DNA of 25,582 bases from Ichthyophthirius multifiliis (Eukaryota > Ciliophora > Oligohymenophorea > Hymenostomatida). The notes under the pieces are model-generated. The model had not been told where the DNA came from. It saw nothing but the letters and a program-made list of their open reading frames with translations, and searched no databases. Below are positions 11,980-23,538 of this stretch, one piece after another. The stretch is from the NCBI RefSeq assembly GCF_000220395.1, contig NW_004087618.1, forward strand, positions 1 to 25,582. Reading direction: 5' to 3'. The translations under genes were made by a program, and so were the position numbers. Position 1 is the stretch's first letter; each line of letters starts with the position of its first letter.

Positions 11980-13400
11980 ACTTAAATTAACTCTAGGTGG
12001 TACTCTAAATCCATACATTGTTCCTAATTTTTAAATACTCAAATTTTAAATATCAAAGCAATCTTTCATTTCATGATCGGAATAAAACTATATAAAAAAT
12101 TATATTTATATATATATATTTATATAAAACTTTTAAAAAGGATCTATAAGCTTCATAAGCTCCATTATTTAAGAAATAATTTTTTCAATATATTTGTTCA
12201 AATCGTTTTAGAAATCAACTAATTTGTGATTTGGAAAATTGAATTCCTATAGCAAAAAAATTTATTACATAAGTTCTAATAATTTTTTCTCTTAAGGTAA
12301 TAAAAATATAATATTTTAATTTTACAATCCTAAATTTTAAACTTAACATTAATATTTCTAAATATTCTAAATAGGATCATATTAAATTATCCAGTCTGCC
12401 TTTAATTTTTAATTTAAAAGATTGTTTTAAGTTAATAAAATATTTGATTATTTTAAATTATATTGATTAATAATTTAAATGTTTTAATCAGATGACTATC
12501 TATTATTTAAAAAGATATAATAAAAAATAAATATAATATGTATAAAATAATATATATAAAAATATATTTATATATTTATATTTATATAAATATTTTAATA
12601 TATATATAAATATTTGTTTATATAATTATTTATATTTTAATATTCATAAATATATTATTATATTATAATATAAAAATTTATATATATAAATGAATAATTA
12701 TATTCATGTATATATGTATTTTATAATTTAAATTTTATAAATAAATTTTTATCTATATATAATTTCATACTTCTCATTTACTTAAATAACTGATATATTT
12801 ATATACTATAATAAATCAAAATAAAATTAAACTTATTAAGAAGTTGAAAAAAAAACTATTATTTATTATTTATTATGTTTTTAAAGAAATGATAATAATA
12901 ATCTAAATTTGTTCTCTTGATTAACTATAGCATAACCAATTTTTTAATTATTATAATTTTATTAATTTTTTGTTAAATTTTCTTTTTCTTTTTCTTAATT
13001 TTTAGAATATTTTTCTTATTTTTAAATTTAATTTTCTTTTTTTTAGATTTATTATATTTTCTATTTTTTTGATTTTTTTTCTTAATTTTAATTCTATTCT
13101 TTTTCTTATTTTGAATATAATTATTATTCTTATTTTTGAGTTTATTATTTTTCATTTTATTAAGGTTATTGCTTTTTCTATTATTTTTTTCTTAAATTTA
13201 ATGTTTGTTTTATTGTTTTAGCATTTTTTGGTTTTAGATTGGTTTTTGTGGTTATTTTTTATCGCTTTTTTAAATTTTTTTTTATTATTATTTGATGTTT
13301 GTTTGATTTTTTTCAACCAATTATTTCAATTTTTTTTGTTTTTGTTTTTGTTTTTTTTTTACTTTTTTTATTTTTAACCTTAATTATTAATATACAACAA
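11980..13400 (-). pseudogene. HAS1: decayed HAS1/DDX18-type DEAD-box RNA helicase
   Basis: Pieces of the HAS1/DDX18 C-terminal half lie in order. There is a Lys/Gln-rich segment without an ATG (about 13400-12960). Next comes IGYAIVNQENKFRLLLSFL and VFFSTSQQVQFYFDLLQYIN (about 12940-12785), equivalent to the start of the second RecA lobe with motif IV. A probable intron follows (about 12781-12497). Then come DWIIQYDP, LPQEKK, EFNFPNHKL, YFLNNGAYEAYRSFLK, a 43-nt intron (12130-12088), and FYSDHEMKDCFDIQNLS with MYGFRVPPRVNL, all matching the DUF4217 tail. Against function: the DEAD lobe (Walker A, DEAD, SAT) is absent between the Lys-rich part and IGYAIV. Motif VI, normally HRVGRTARG, reads CQVQNLGLQ. 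Motif V is unrecognisable. A base is missing in a T6 run (12180-12185). No start codon is in frame. Intron retention argues for duplicated DNA rather than a retrocopy. HAS1 normally acts in ribosome biogenesis. Confidence 0.72.
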
Positions 13401-13462
13401 ATATATAAATTTATTATAAAAATAAATAAGTAATATAATATTTTATTTAACAAAAAATAAAA

Positions 13463-14951
13463 ATGTATTCATCAATAAATAAAATAATAACAACGAATTA
13501 AACTTAGTTTAATTAAAAAAAGCTAAACATTTTTATTTTCTGAATTTTAGTATAAAAATAAAAGGCCATTACTTTTAAGCCAAGAAAATCCAGAAAATAA
13601 TCTCAATATAAACGAAAAATTAGAAAAATACATATAAAATAGCAAAAAATAATAATAAAGAGATGAATATTAAATAAAAACATAAGAAATAGAAACAAAT
13701 ACTGAAAAATTAAAATAATAAGAAGAAAACTAAATATAAAATAAAAAAACTGAATTGAAGAAAATCAAATATAAATACATTCTCCTATTAAATAGAACAA
13801 TAAAAGTACTTTAAAAATTCTATCTATAATAGATTTAGCAGTCAAAATATTAGTTTATAAAAGAAAGGAACAGAGAAACACAGAAGATTTAAATATATTA
13901 TTAAAAGCAACAATCGATATGAAGTTTTTTAAAGCGCTTTTTACTAAAAGAGATAAGTTATCATTAAATGTGCTTCATTAAAACTTTTGCAAATAAATTT
14001 AGTTTCAATTTTATAGAAAAGGTTAAATTGTTTTCTATGAAGGAGAATATCCAGATAAGTTTTTTATTTTATTTAAAGGTAAATAAATTTTATTTTTTTA
14101 ATATTAATTTTTTTATTTTCTTTATTTTTTTTTATTATTTTTTTTTTAAAAAAAAGGATAAGTATGTGTTCTTATAAAAAAAAAAAACGAGGAAATTTAA
14201 AAATTAAAAAAAAATTAAAATAAATAGATATTGTAAAATTTTAATTTCTAAAAGTTCCTTTTAATCCAATAATTTAAAAAAAAAATTAAGTTTTTAATTG
14301 TAGTTTTAAATATCTTTGAAAAATTATATAATTTAATAAATAAAAGTAATTTTACTTTTGAATTATAAATAAATAAAATAATAATAATAAAAAGCAATAT
14401 ATTAAACATAAACAAATTAAAAGCCATCAAGTTTTGTTTCAATATAAAATAAACCAACCATAGTATAAAAGATCTATTCAAATTCAAATACTTTAATAAA
14501 AATAGACTAGTTAAATCCAAATATTTTCAAAAAAAAGAGAAATCAAAAAGAAAAATCTAAAACAAGTATTAATGTAAAAAATAAAATAAAATATATATAT
14601 ATATAATAAAAAATTAATAAAAGCCATAAATTTAAAATAATAATAAAAATATAAATTATTAAATCAATTCTTAATATGTAAGTTAACATAAAATTTAATA
14701 ATATGTATCCTAAAAAAATTAAGAATTTAACGAGATGTTTAAAAATTTAAATTTATTATAACTAGAAAACAGAACTCACTTTTATGATGAAAATATATTT
14801 AGATATACACCTGTTAATGTTTTAGGTATTTTTAATATTTAAAGAAAAATAATATATAATAACTACAGTCAATTCATATGTATAAAAATATAATTTATAA
14901 CCACAATAAATAATATATAAATATATATATATATGAAAAAATAATATATAA

Positions 14952-14982
<31 letters not shown>

Positions 14983-15803
14983 AATATATACATTTATATA
15001 ATAATCTCTATAATAAAAAACAGGATCGGGTGAAGTATTTGGTGAATTAGGAATTTTAAATAAAAAACTAAGAGCTGCAACAGTAATATGTTTAGAAGAT
15101 ACATATTTCGGTACATTAATAGCTGAAGACTACCAAAATATCCTAATGTAAATTGATAAATAAAAGTTATAAAAAAGATAAATTTTATAAGTTCAACAAT
15201 AAGTACAGAATTATCGATTGAAAAACTGTCAAAATAACTTATTCTTTTAGTGAAAAATAAGTTTAAGCTTAAGAAAATATACTTAGAAGGAGATTAAAGT
15301 GAATATGTATATTTAATAAAAAAGGTGAAGTTTAATTGCTTAAAAAATTTAAAAGTAACTACGGATAATCGTAAATTTCATATGATTTACCTGTCTGTAT
15401 TATAGGTAAAAGATAGTATTTTGGCGAAGATGATATTCTTTTAGATCGTAAAAGACAATATTCTGCTATTGCTAAAGTAGATTGTGTGTTTTTTATGGCT
15501 TTAAAAAAAGATTTTATTTAATTAATGAATGAAATTTAAAGCGTTTAGATATTTTTTACTTAAAGAGCTTAATAAAAAGATATGTTTAGATAAAATAAAT
15601 ACGAAGAAATTATTTAAATGAGAATGTAAATTAAAAGTTTGAATCAAAGATATAATTGCTATTAATAAAATTAAAACGAAGCTCTTAATTCATATATGAA
15701 ATTATTTGAAGCGAAAAAAATGTTGAAAAAATAAATAAATATTGTTGAAAGTAATTTATAATTTATTTTTTTTAATTTATTTTTAAATATATATAATAAT
15801 ATA

Positions 15804-15834
<31 letters not shown>

Positions 15835-16553
15835 TTATATATACATATTTTTATATATTTATATAATAAAGTTCGAATTATAATTTTTATTTTTATTTTT
15901 ATAATAATTTTAAAGATTAGAATTATTATTAAATGTATAATGATTTATAAAATGCTTGTTTTGGAAAATAATTATATTAAGAAAATTTTATTAAGCCAAT
16001 TGAAAATTAAAGAATTAATATAAAAACTAGTTAAACAAATAGAAAATAATATAATAATTTTTATAATGAAAATGGATAAATTTCTTTAGAAAGAATAAGA
16101 AAAAAATTTAATTAAATTAAATTTAAAAAAGAAAATAGTAATGAAATTTGCATTTTTTAGAAAACTACAAAGAATTATTTCGAAAATAATTAAATTAAAA
16201 TAAATAATAAAAATGTTTTTATTACTTCCAGTCTTGAAAAAATGCAAAAATCAATAAATAAAAATTACCTTTTCTCTCTAAATGAATATAATTTACCTAT
16301 ACCAAAGAAAGTAATAAAAATTAAGATTAAAATAGTAATTACCTTTAACTTATTACACCAAGGACAGTATATAGTAGTAAAAAAGAAGAAGAAAAAAAAT
16401 AATAAAGAGAAACAAATTCAGTTTTTAACTTTTAATTTGATTATAATAGCTAAAATAAAAATAAAATTTAACTTTTTGAACAAAGAAAATTAATTATTTC
16501 ATAAAAAAAAATACAAAACAATTTCAAAAAAATAGTATATATAAATCATATGA
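13463..16553 (+). CDS. protein with two cyclic-nucleotide-binding domains, broken frames
   Basis: Introns are placed at 14079-14156, 14826-15023 and 15751-15915; each restores phase. Domain 1 begins FYRKGQIVFYEGEYPDKFFI (about 14020-14078), continues as LFKG|QVCVLIKKK across the first intron, and after an insertion of roughly 190 residues ends GEVFGELGILNKKLRAATV. The phosphate-cassette Glu (FGEL) and Arg (RAAT) are both present. Domain 2 (about 15214-15510) has IYLEGDQSEYVYLIKKGEVQ and YFGEDDILLDRKRQYSAIA. A basic, Gln/Asn-rich tail ends in TGA at 16551-16553. Such proteins sense cAMP or cGMP; no kinase or channel part is seen. Three single-base losses are needed for a continuous frame: around 13751-13766, in the A6 at 15171-15176 and in the A6 at 15318-15323. 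The 5' end is uncertain: the ATG at 13463 is not in frame with the segment from 13524 onward. Confidence 0.7.
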
Positions 16554-17180
16554 GAAAGCCAATTACCTTTTTTAGTTATTAATAGATAGTGAATTCTTAT
16601 AAAAATTAAAAATGTTTTCAATTTTTAATATTTTATTTTAATTATATAAAAGTAAGTTTATAAAAAATAATTATATATATATATATATATTCATAAATAC
16701 CTAATAAAAAAATAAAAAAAATTATTAATTATATAAGTAAAGTATTTTTTATCAATATTTATAATTTATACCATTTTAAATATAAATGTATATATAATAT
16801 ATATTATTATTTAATATAATCATAACTTAAATAAATGTTTTCTAATTTATTTTACGTATATATTTTATATCATATTTAAAAAATTTAAAAAAACACTTGA
16901 AACTTTTAATAATTTAAATAAAAATTAAATAATATTAATAGTTTAATATTATAATATTTTTAAAATTTTTTTGATATCAGTTATTTACTAAAGTATATAC
17001 ATATATTTTAAATAAAAAAATTAAACTTAAAATTTTCTTTTTACATTTATTTTTGATCTAATTAAATATAAAAACAAATTAAAATATATATAAAATATTA
17101 TATATAATTTAAATTAAACATATGTTTATTTTTTAAAAAAATTAACAGTTTAATTAATTTAATAATATTTTTATAAAAAA
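16554..17180. other. AT-rich spacer
   Basis: Only TA tracts (for example 16673-16690) and poly-A/T runs are seen between two genes on the plus strand. No coding frame. Confidence 0.6.
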
Positions 17181-18197
17181 ATGTCTGTTAATTAGAAAAA
17201 AAATAAGTTATTTAATTAATAGTTAGTAAATAAAAACCAATTCACTAACGATAGTTTTCTTCTTAATAAAAAATACCAGTCATAGTTTAAAATATATAAA
17301 ATTCTTAAAATCAAATAATTACTTATCCAATTAATTGTAAATAAAATATAATTAGTCCTAGAAACCAAAATTAAATATAAACGTACGAAAAACCACTATA
17401 ATCATCCTAATCTCAAAATATAATAATAAACAATACATAAGTTAAACATAATAGATAATAATCAGATATCTAAAAATAAACATTATTATAATAAATAGAT
17501 AATTATAAAAAAAAATAGTGAAGAATATGTAAAGAAATATATATATATATATTTATTTTTTATATATTTTAATAATGTATTATTTTAAAAGGAAAATAAA
17601 GTTTAAAATAATGACTAGAAAAAACCAGATTAATATTATTTAGAATATATTAAGCTTTATGATCTTTTTTAAAAACAAAATGAAAAAATAAAATTTTTAG
17701 AAGAAAAGATAGAACAATATGAAAAAAATGATAGCAAAGAATTAGAAAAAAATAATAAAAACAAAATTAATTAGTAATTTGAAGAAATTAATTAAAAAGT
17801 AAATCTTTTAGTTTCCGAAACTGACAGACTTAATATAGAATTGCATACTAAATTAAATGAAATTTAAAATTTAAAATAATAACTTTAAGATAATAAAAAT
17901 AAAAATGTTTTGTTAGAAAATGAAAATAAAGAATTTTAAAGTCAAATTGATTATTTAAATTAAAATTAAAATAAGTTAATAAATGATGTTAGTAAATTAA
18001 ATATTATTTGTAATAATTATTTTGATGAAATAAATTAAATAAGGTCAAATAGATAAGACAATTAATAGTTAAATGAAAATTATATAAATTTATTATAATA
18101 AGTATTTTTAAAAAATACTATTATTGATATATAAAGAAAATAATTAGATTCTTTAAATACATAATAATACAAATTAATATAAAAATATTTAAAATGA
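17181..18197 (+). CDS. coiled-coil protein of unknown function
   Basis: The ATG at 17181 follows an A-run and the TGA lies at 18195-18197. A 63-nt intron (17529-17591, GTAAAG to TTTAAAAG) is removed; it is a multiple of three, so intron retention would not shift the frame. The C-terminal two thirds (LYDLFQKQNEKIKFLEEKIE, LVSETDRLNIELHTKLNEIQ) has heptad-like spacing and is a long coiled coil. The N-terminal part reads poorly in the raw frame between 17274 and 17506. If one base is added to the A6 run at 17268-17273 it becomes a Ser/Gln/Asn-rich stretch typical of ciliate proteins (SSQSQNIIINNTQVKHNRQQ), and the A9 run at 17507-17515 returns it to the main frame. Length is 317 residues as written. 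No family is recognised. A cytoskeletal or centrosomal scaffold would fit but is not shown. Confidence 0.65.
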
Positions 18198-18494
18198 TTA
18201 AATTAAAATGTAAATTACGTATTTATTTGAAAAAAATTAATATAAAAAACAATTTTTTATTTTTTTATATATCAAAAATTATTAAGTAAATAAAAAAAAA
18301 TTATTTCATTTATATTTAAAAAAAAATATCTTAATAAAAAATATAAAAAAATATTTATAACAAAAAAAATTTAAATAATAAAACAAAAATCAAAATTATT
18401 TATAAAAGCAATTTAATATTTTTAAATTACATATAATTAAATTAAATATAATATTTTTTATATAGCAAAAAAATATCTAAAATCTAAAATTATA

Positions 18495-18549
<55 letters not shown>

Positions 18550-19741
18550 TTTTTTACTTATATTATTATCTTATTATTTCTTTTAATTTTTTTTTTATAT
18601 TATATTTATTATATCTATTAGAAAAATTTTATTTTTATCTATTTTTTTTTTTAAAAAAAAGATATTTTTTTTCTTTTATATTATATTTTTTTTATTCATA
18701 TATTTTTTTTTAATATTTTTTCTATTCAATTGTTTTATATTAATTATTTAATTATATTATTATATTTTGTCTAATATTTCATATTTATATTTATAAAAAT
18801 TAATTTGTATTTTTTTCAATAATTTGTTTTTTCTATTTAACTAATCATAAATTTTTGTATATATAATATTTTTTTATAAATGAATCTTTTCTAAAAATTA
18901 CATTTTAGATTTTTTTCAGCTATAATCATATATTTTTTATATAAATTATTTTTAAAATGATAAAATATCCTTAATATTTTTTATTTTTTTGAATTAATAT
19001 TATAAAGATATAATTTTTCTTATTTTTAAATTTGTACTCATTTTGCTTAATATAAAAATTAAAGCATATTTAGAGTTCTTTTTAATAATTTTAGAAAATA
19101 AAATAATTTTTTTTTTAATGAATTTCATGTTAAAATGAATGAATAGATAATTGTAAAAGAATTATTAAAATAAATTATAACATATATAATTAAATATAAA
19201 AATAAATATTTCATTAATATATCTATTAATTTTATCTATAAAACCCTAAGATATGTATTATATATAAAATAAAAAAAATAAAAAAAATTATTTAATGAGA
19301 ATAAAATGTTATATATCGATTGAAAATATATTTTTAATATATTTTTTTTATATAATATCTAAAAAATATAATAAATTGACTTGATAAATATTAGATTTAT
19401 ATAATTTTTATTTTTCTTAAGATAAAATATATATATATATAAAAATAAAAAATATATATATATAATTATATATACATATCTATTTATTTATATTTAATTT
19501 TATATTTATTTAAAAATAAAATTTATAAAAGATTTTTTTTTTTCTATTATATATTAAGCAAAATTTAATATATTAATTTCTTTCTTAAATATAAACATAT
19601 GACTTATATTTTTATTTTATTTAATAAAAATTTACATTTTTACTCTTAATAACAATAATTATATATATTTTATAAAAATTAACCTGAAAAAGATTTTAAT
19701 TAATTATAATATAAAAATATATAATAATGCAAAAATTATAC
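18198..19741. other. AT-rich convergent spacer
   Basis: This is 1.5 kb between two convergent genes with no recognisable coding frame. It contains the (ATT)n tract at about 18495-18547 and TA tracts near 19425-19465. Confidence 0.55.
18495..18547. repeat. (ATT)n microsatellite
   Basis: About 17 uninterrupted ATT copies in a non-coding spacer. This is the same motif as the intronic tract at 3471-3526. Confidence 0.85.
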
Positions 19742-22284
19742 TCAATCATATCTAATGTCTTTACCTCTAACATCTCTTATTAAATTTTCAATAGAAAATC
19801 CCATAACTTTTCCAGTATATTATCTATATAATTAGTTTTAGAAGAACATTACTTCTTTTTCTTGAACAAAGCATTAATTTTCCAGAATCTAACCTCCTTT
19901 TTCTGGTAATTATCCATATTAACCTAAGCAGAATATTTTATATTTATATTCTCTATCTATATTTAAATAGAATATATTTCTATTTATTTCTTTTTCTTTT
20001 AAATTATTATAAAAATTTCCAAAACTTCCACCAAAAATTAAAATTTATTTCATGTTAATTTAAACACAATTTATATTTTCTAAAAAATACTTTTCTAAAA
20101 AAATATTATTATTATTATTAATATACTATATAATTTCCCATTAATTCTTTTTTATATCATATTTTTCAATTAAACTGGAACCTTCTTTATTTATATCTAT
20201 CCCACCAAATTTATATACATATAATTTATTAAATAAGCACATAGAAGATTTACTTAAATATTAATTACATGAACTTAATTTACTCCATTTATTACTTTTT
20301 ATGTCAAAAACTTCAGTTGAATTTGTTATTTCATTATCTTTTATACCTCCACATATTAATATTTTCTCCTCCATTTCAATTAGGCATAAAGAGAATTGTT
20401 TTCTTTAAAAATTACATAATAGATTCTATTTTTAACCATTTTTACTTCTCTTTCATTGCCAGAATAGTACTCGTAGACTAAATTTGAATTATTTCCACCT
20501 AACATATATACTTTAAATTCATTATTTAGTAAAGGTAATAATATTTATGAAACTTCTTTGGGGACAAACTCTTTTTCTAGAACCGAAAGTGTATCAAAAA
20601 CTTATATTTTTTCCAAAAAAATATTCTCTTTACAATTTAAATGTATAACATTTAAAAAATTTGAAAAAGGCACAAAAAATGCAAAACCTTTAAATTTTCC
20701 TTTATTTTATATTTCCTAAATATCTAAAATTTCAATATCAGAGTTTATTAAAAAGTTTTGTTTTTCCATTATTTTTATTTAATGCATTTTTTTTATTGAA
20801 AAAGCACTTTTTTTTCTAGAAGAAAACGACTATTATTATTAATCTTAACTATTATTAATACTAGGTATTGGTTTTGTTGAAAAATATTAATAAGTTAATT
20901 ATTTATCTATTTCAGGAATATTTTTCTAAAAAGACTATATATTTATATCTTATTCTTATAAAAAAGAAAAACTCCTTTCTTTTTAATATTTTATTAGTAT
21001 TATTTTTTTTTTTGTCTATATTATTTTTTATTATATTTTCTTCTTTTTTTATGATTAATTCATATTTTTTTAAGAATTTATTGTATTTATATATTCAGGA
21101 TCGCTTAAATTTATAAGGAGATTGACTATATTTTAAAGCTGGCTTTTAGATTTCATTTATTAATAATGAAGTATTAGTGGAAAAACTTAGTCTAAATTTT
21201 TATAGTTTTTTATCGAAAAATCTATCATTTTTTAAATTTCTTTTATGTTTTTGAAAAAAGGCTCAATTAAATTAGTCTCTTAGGTATACATACATGATAA
21301 TTATAAAATAATTTCAGCTAATTACCTTATTTGTTTTTGGAAAAAATCTTCTTGTTTTTATTGATCTTATTAATTTTCTTTATTTTCTTATAAAGGCTTT
21401 TTCGAAAATCTCAAAATATTACTTTTTTATAAATAATTTAATGTACTATTTGAAAAATATAATTAATTTTTTTATATTTCTAAATTTGGTAGTTCTAAAA
21501 GACTTTTCACATTATTATAATCAATTAGTTGACTTTTGATATTATTTTAATAATTTAGAGGGGTTTTGTTATTCTTAAATTTATTTTTTAAAAGATTATT
21601 TTATTCAAAAAACTATAAAAAAGGTGAAAAAATATATTTTATTTTTTCGTCCAAATTCGCATTTTCATTAACTAAAAAATTTTCAATTGTGAATTCAAAT
21701 TTTTAAACAAAAGAGCTAGTTTACTAGTTTAATTACGAATTTATTTCTTAGTAAACTTCACTTATTTATTTCAAAAAGCAAAAAAGTTCAAATTAAAAAA
21801 AGCCTGCTTTTATTTATTCTTAAACTTAATGTGTTAATAAACTTCTATTATTATTATTTAAATTTTTCTATTGGATAAATTATTTAAGGCTTTTAGTATA
21901 AAAATCAATTATAATGTAAATCTTATACATTTTTTTAATTTCTTAAGGTTAATTATTATCTTCTTTATTATTATTTTTTATAACAGAAAAATATTAAAGT
22001 CTTTAATTTGAAAAAAAAGTATTTTTTTAGTTATTTTCTATTAAATAAAATTCGTAGGTATATTTGTGAATTTTTAATATGTTTTGATGATTTATTTTGT
22101 TATAAAATTGAATTTGTTTTTCTAATTATATATATGTGTTATAATTTTAAGTCTTTTTTACAATCATTATTTATTTAATCTTTTTTTTTGTGTCGAAAAT
22201 TTCGTAGACAATAGTTTTCGCAGTTTCGAAAAGTATTTAATTTACTTTTATTTCATCATAAAATTTATCGTAAGGTTAAAACAT
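19742..22284 (-). CDS. pseudokinase-like / Kelch-repeat fusion, one frame break
   Basis: The frame is continuous from the ATG at 22284 through about 20412 and, after one missing base in a T5 run (A5 on plus, 20407-20411), continues to the TGA at 19744-19742; about 847 residues, no intron. Residues 1 to about 260 resemble a protein kinase: a VAIK-like IMIVKK, an alpha-C with LEKQIQFYNKINHQNILKI, a hinge IYIIIDFYTKSLKQFIQQK, and KFEFTIENFLVNEN in place of HRDLKPENFLV. Catalytic Asp is Glu, the following Lys is Thr, and the DFG position reads FSP, so it is probably inactive. Residues about 330-500 are helical and Gln/Ser-rich. About 585-847 holds Kelch repeats (ILICGG with FDIKSNKWSKL; VYKFGG with YDIKKNQWEII; ILIFGGSFGN). 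A second ATG at 22319 would add eleven residues if the A13 run were one base longer. Kelch propellers bind proteins; a scaffold role is inferred. Confidence 0.72.
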
Positions 22285-23106
22285 GCTTTTTTTTTTTTTA
22301 ATTTTATATTTTCATCCATAAAATAAAAATATAAATTTCATAAAAAACATTTTTATAGTTTAATTTTTCACTTTAAAATAACTGAATAATATTTTCTAAT
22401 TAAAATAAGTTATAAATAATATAAAAATATTATTTTAATTGTAATTTTTTAACTAAAATAGAAACTTTTTAAGATTTTTATTTATTATAATTAATATTCT
22501 TGCATAATTAACAACAACAAAAATAAAAACCACATATAAAATAAATAAAAACTGCATTTTTTTATATAAAAAAAGAAAAATATATAATAAAATTTAATAA
22601 AAAATATTTATAATATAAAAATACAAAAAAAAATGGAAATAATTTTAACTAATAAATGCATATATTTCTATAAAATATATATATTTATATATATAAATAA
22701 TTATATTTTTATTTTTTTATCAAAAATTTATTAATTTTTATTTAAATTTATAATAATCATATTTTTTATTAGATTTTATTTATTTTCATTTTATTTTTAA
22801 ATAATAAGATTAATTAAATATATAAATTTATTAATTTTATTATAATAATGTTAATAAATAATATTATTAAATATAATGAATATTAAATTATATTTTTATT
22901 CATGCTTTTAACAAAAAAATTCATAAAATATATATGCCAAAGATCTATTATATACTATTAAATTTAAAAAAAAAAAATATTTCTTTCTTATTTATCTTTA
23001 TATATAATATTTATTATATTAAAATAAAATATTATTTTATATCATTACTATAAATAAGTATTTTTATTAAATATAAGATTATATACAAATGAAAAATATA
23101 AGATAA
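22285..23106. other. AT-rich spacer
   Basis: No coding frame. It lies upstream of the pseudokinase-Kelch gene and downstream of the terminal exon of the microexon gene, so it would contain the first gene's promoter and the second's 3' end. No element could be identified. Confidence 0.5.
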
Positions 23107-23439
23107 TCATAAAAACTATTTTTAAATTTAAATACATATTTTATATTTTATTATTATATTTATATTAAAAATGTTTATAACTAGTGTATAAACTAGTTAT
23201 AAGTATTTATATTTTTTTTCGAATATAATTAAATATAATATATTACTAATATGATAATATAATTTTACTATAACATTATAATAAAATATATAAATAAAAT
23301 TTTATGTTTGTTTTTTAATATATATCAATATATTTTGTTCCTTTTTGAATTCTCTCTTCAATTTCATCTTCATATTTTTAAAATATATTATATTATATTA
23401 TTTGAAACAATCTTTTGAAATATACATTGCATTTTCAAT
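23107..23439 (-). CDS. putative large terminal exon of the microexon gene
   Basis: After an acceptor ending AATTCAG (23440-23441 are its last bases), an open frame starts IENAMYISKDCFKQYN, continues with a Lys-rich segment (FKNMKMKLKREFKKEQN), and meets a TGA at 23109-23107, 110 residues in all. Phase 0 matches the phase of the upstream microexons. The first 45 or so residues look like protein and the rest is low-complexity, so the true stop or a polyadenylation site may lie earlier. A competing frame over 23330-23390 reads YEDEIEERIQKGTKYIDIY and cannot be excluded. No family is recognised. Confidence 0.45.
23175..23202. repeat. perfect 11-bp inverted repeat, 6-base loop
   Basis: TTATAACTAGT (23175-23185) is followed by six bases and then its exact reverse complement (23192-23202). 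Located near the 3' end of the minus-strand microexon gene, it could form an RNA hairpin; an element end or chance palindrome is also possible. Confidence 0.8.
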
Positions 23440-23538
23440 CTGAATTAAGTTTATAAATTAAATTAAAATATTAATGTTATAAAAAATTTTAAAACCTTAA
23501 AGAGATTATATTAATAAATTTAAATGGACTAATATTAC

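Noticed and set aside
12973-13155. Lys-rich 60-residue ORF on the minus strand
   Set aside because: Low-complexity A-rich reading. The alternative Gln/Lys frame connects to helicase sequence and is preferred as part of the relic.
13507-13522. A 16-nt intron, as in heterotrich ciliates, at the 5' end of the cyclic-nucleotide-binding gene
   Set aside because: It would join the ATG at 13463 to the downstream frame, but every other intron here is at least 43 nt, so a single case is not convincing.
14248-14520. Minus-strand 90-residue ORF
   Set aside because: Hydrophobic shadow of the plus-strand insertion in the cyclic-nucleotide-binding protein.
7456-20411. Euplotes-type +1 frameshifting at stop codons
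   Set aside because: The breaks do not sit at stop codons, they need the opposite shift, and TAA/TAG are Gln codons here.
20269-21116. Two plus-strand hydrophobic ORFs resembling membrane proteins
   Set aside because: Both are antisense to the Kelch gene; Phe/Leu/Ile richness is what A-rich coding sequence gives on the other strand.
21300-21345. Apparent intron (GTAATT to CCTAAG) in the pseudokinase-Kelch gene
   Set aside because: Removing it would break phase, whereas reading through keeps one open frame with a helical sequence (QIRQLAEIILQLSCMYTQET).
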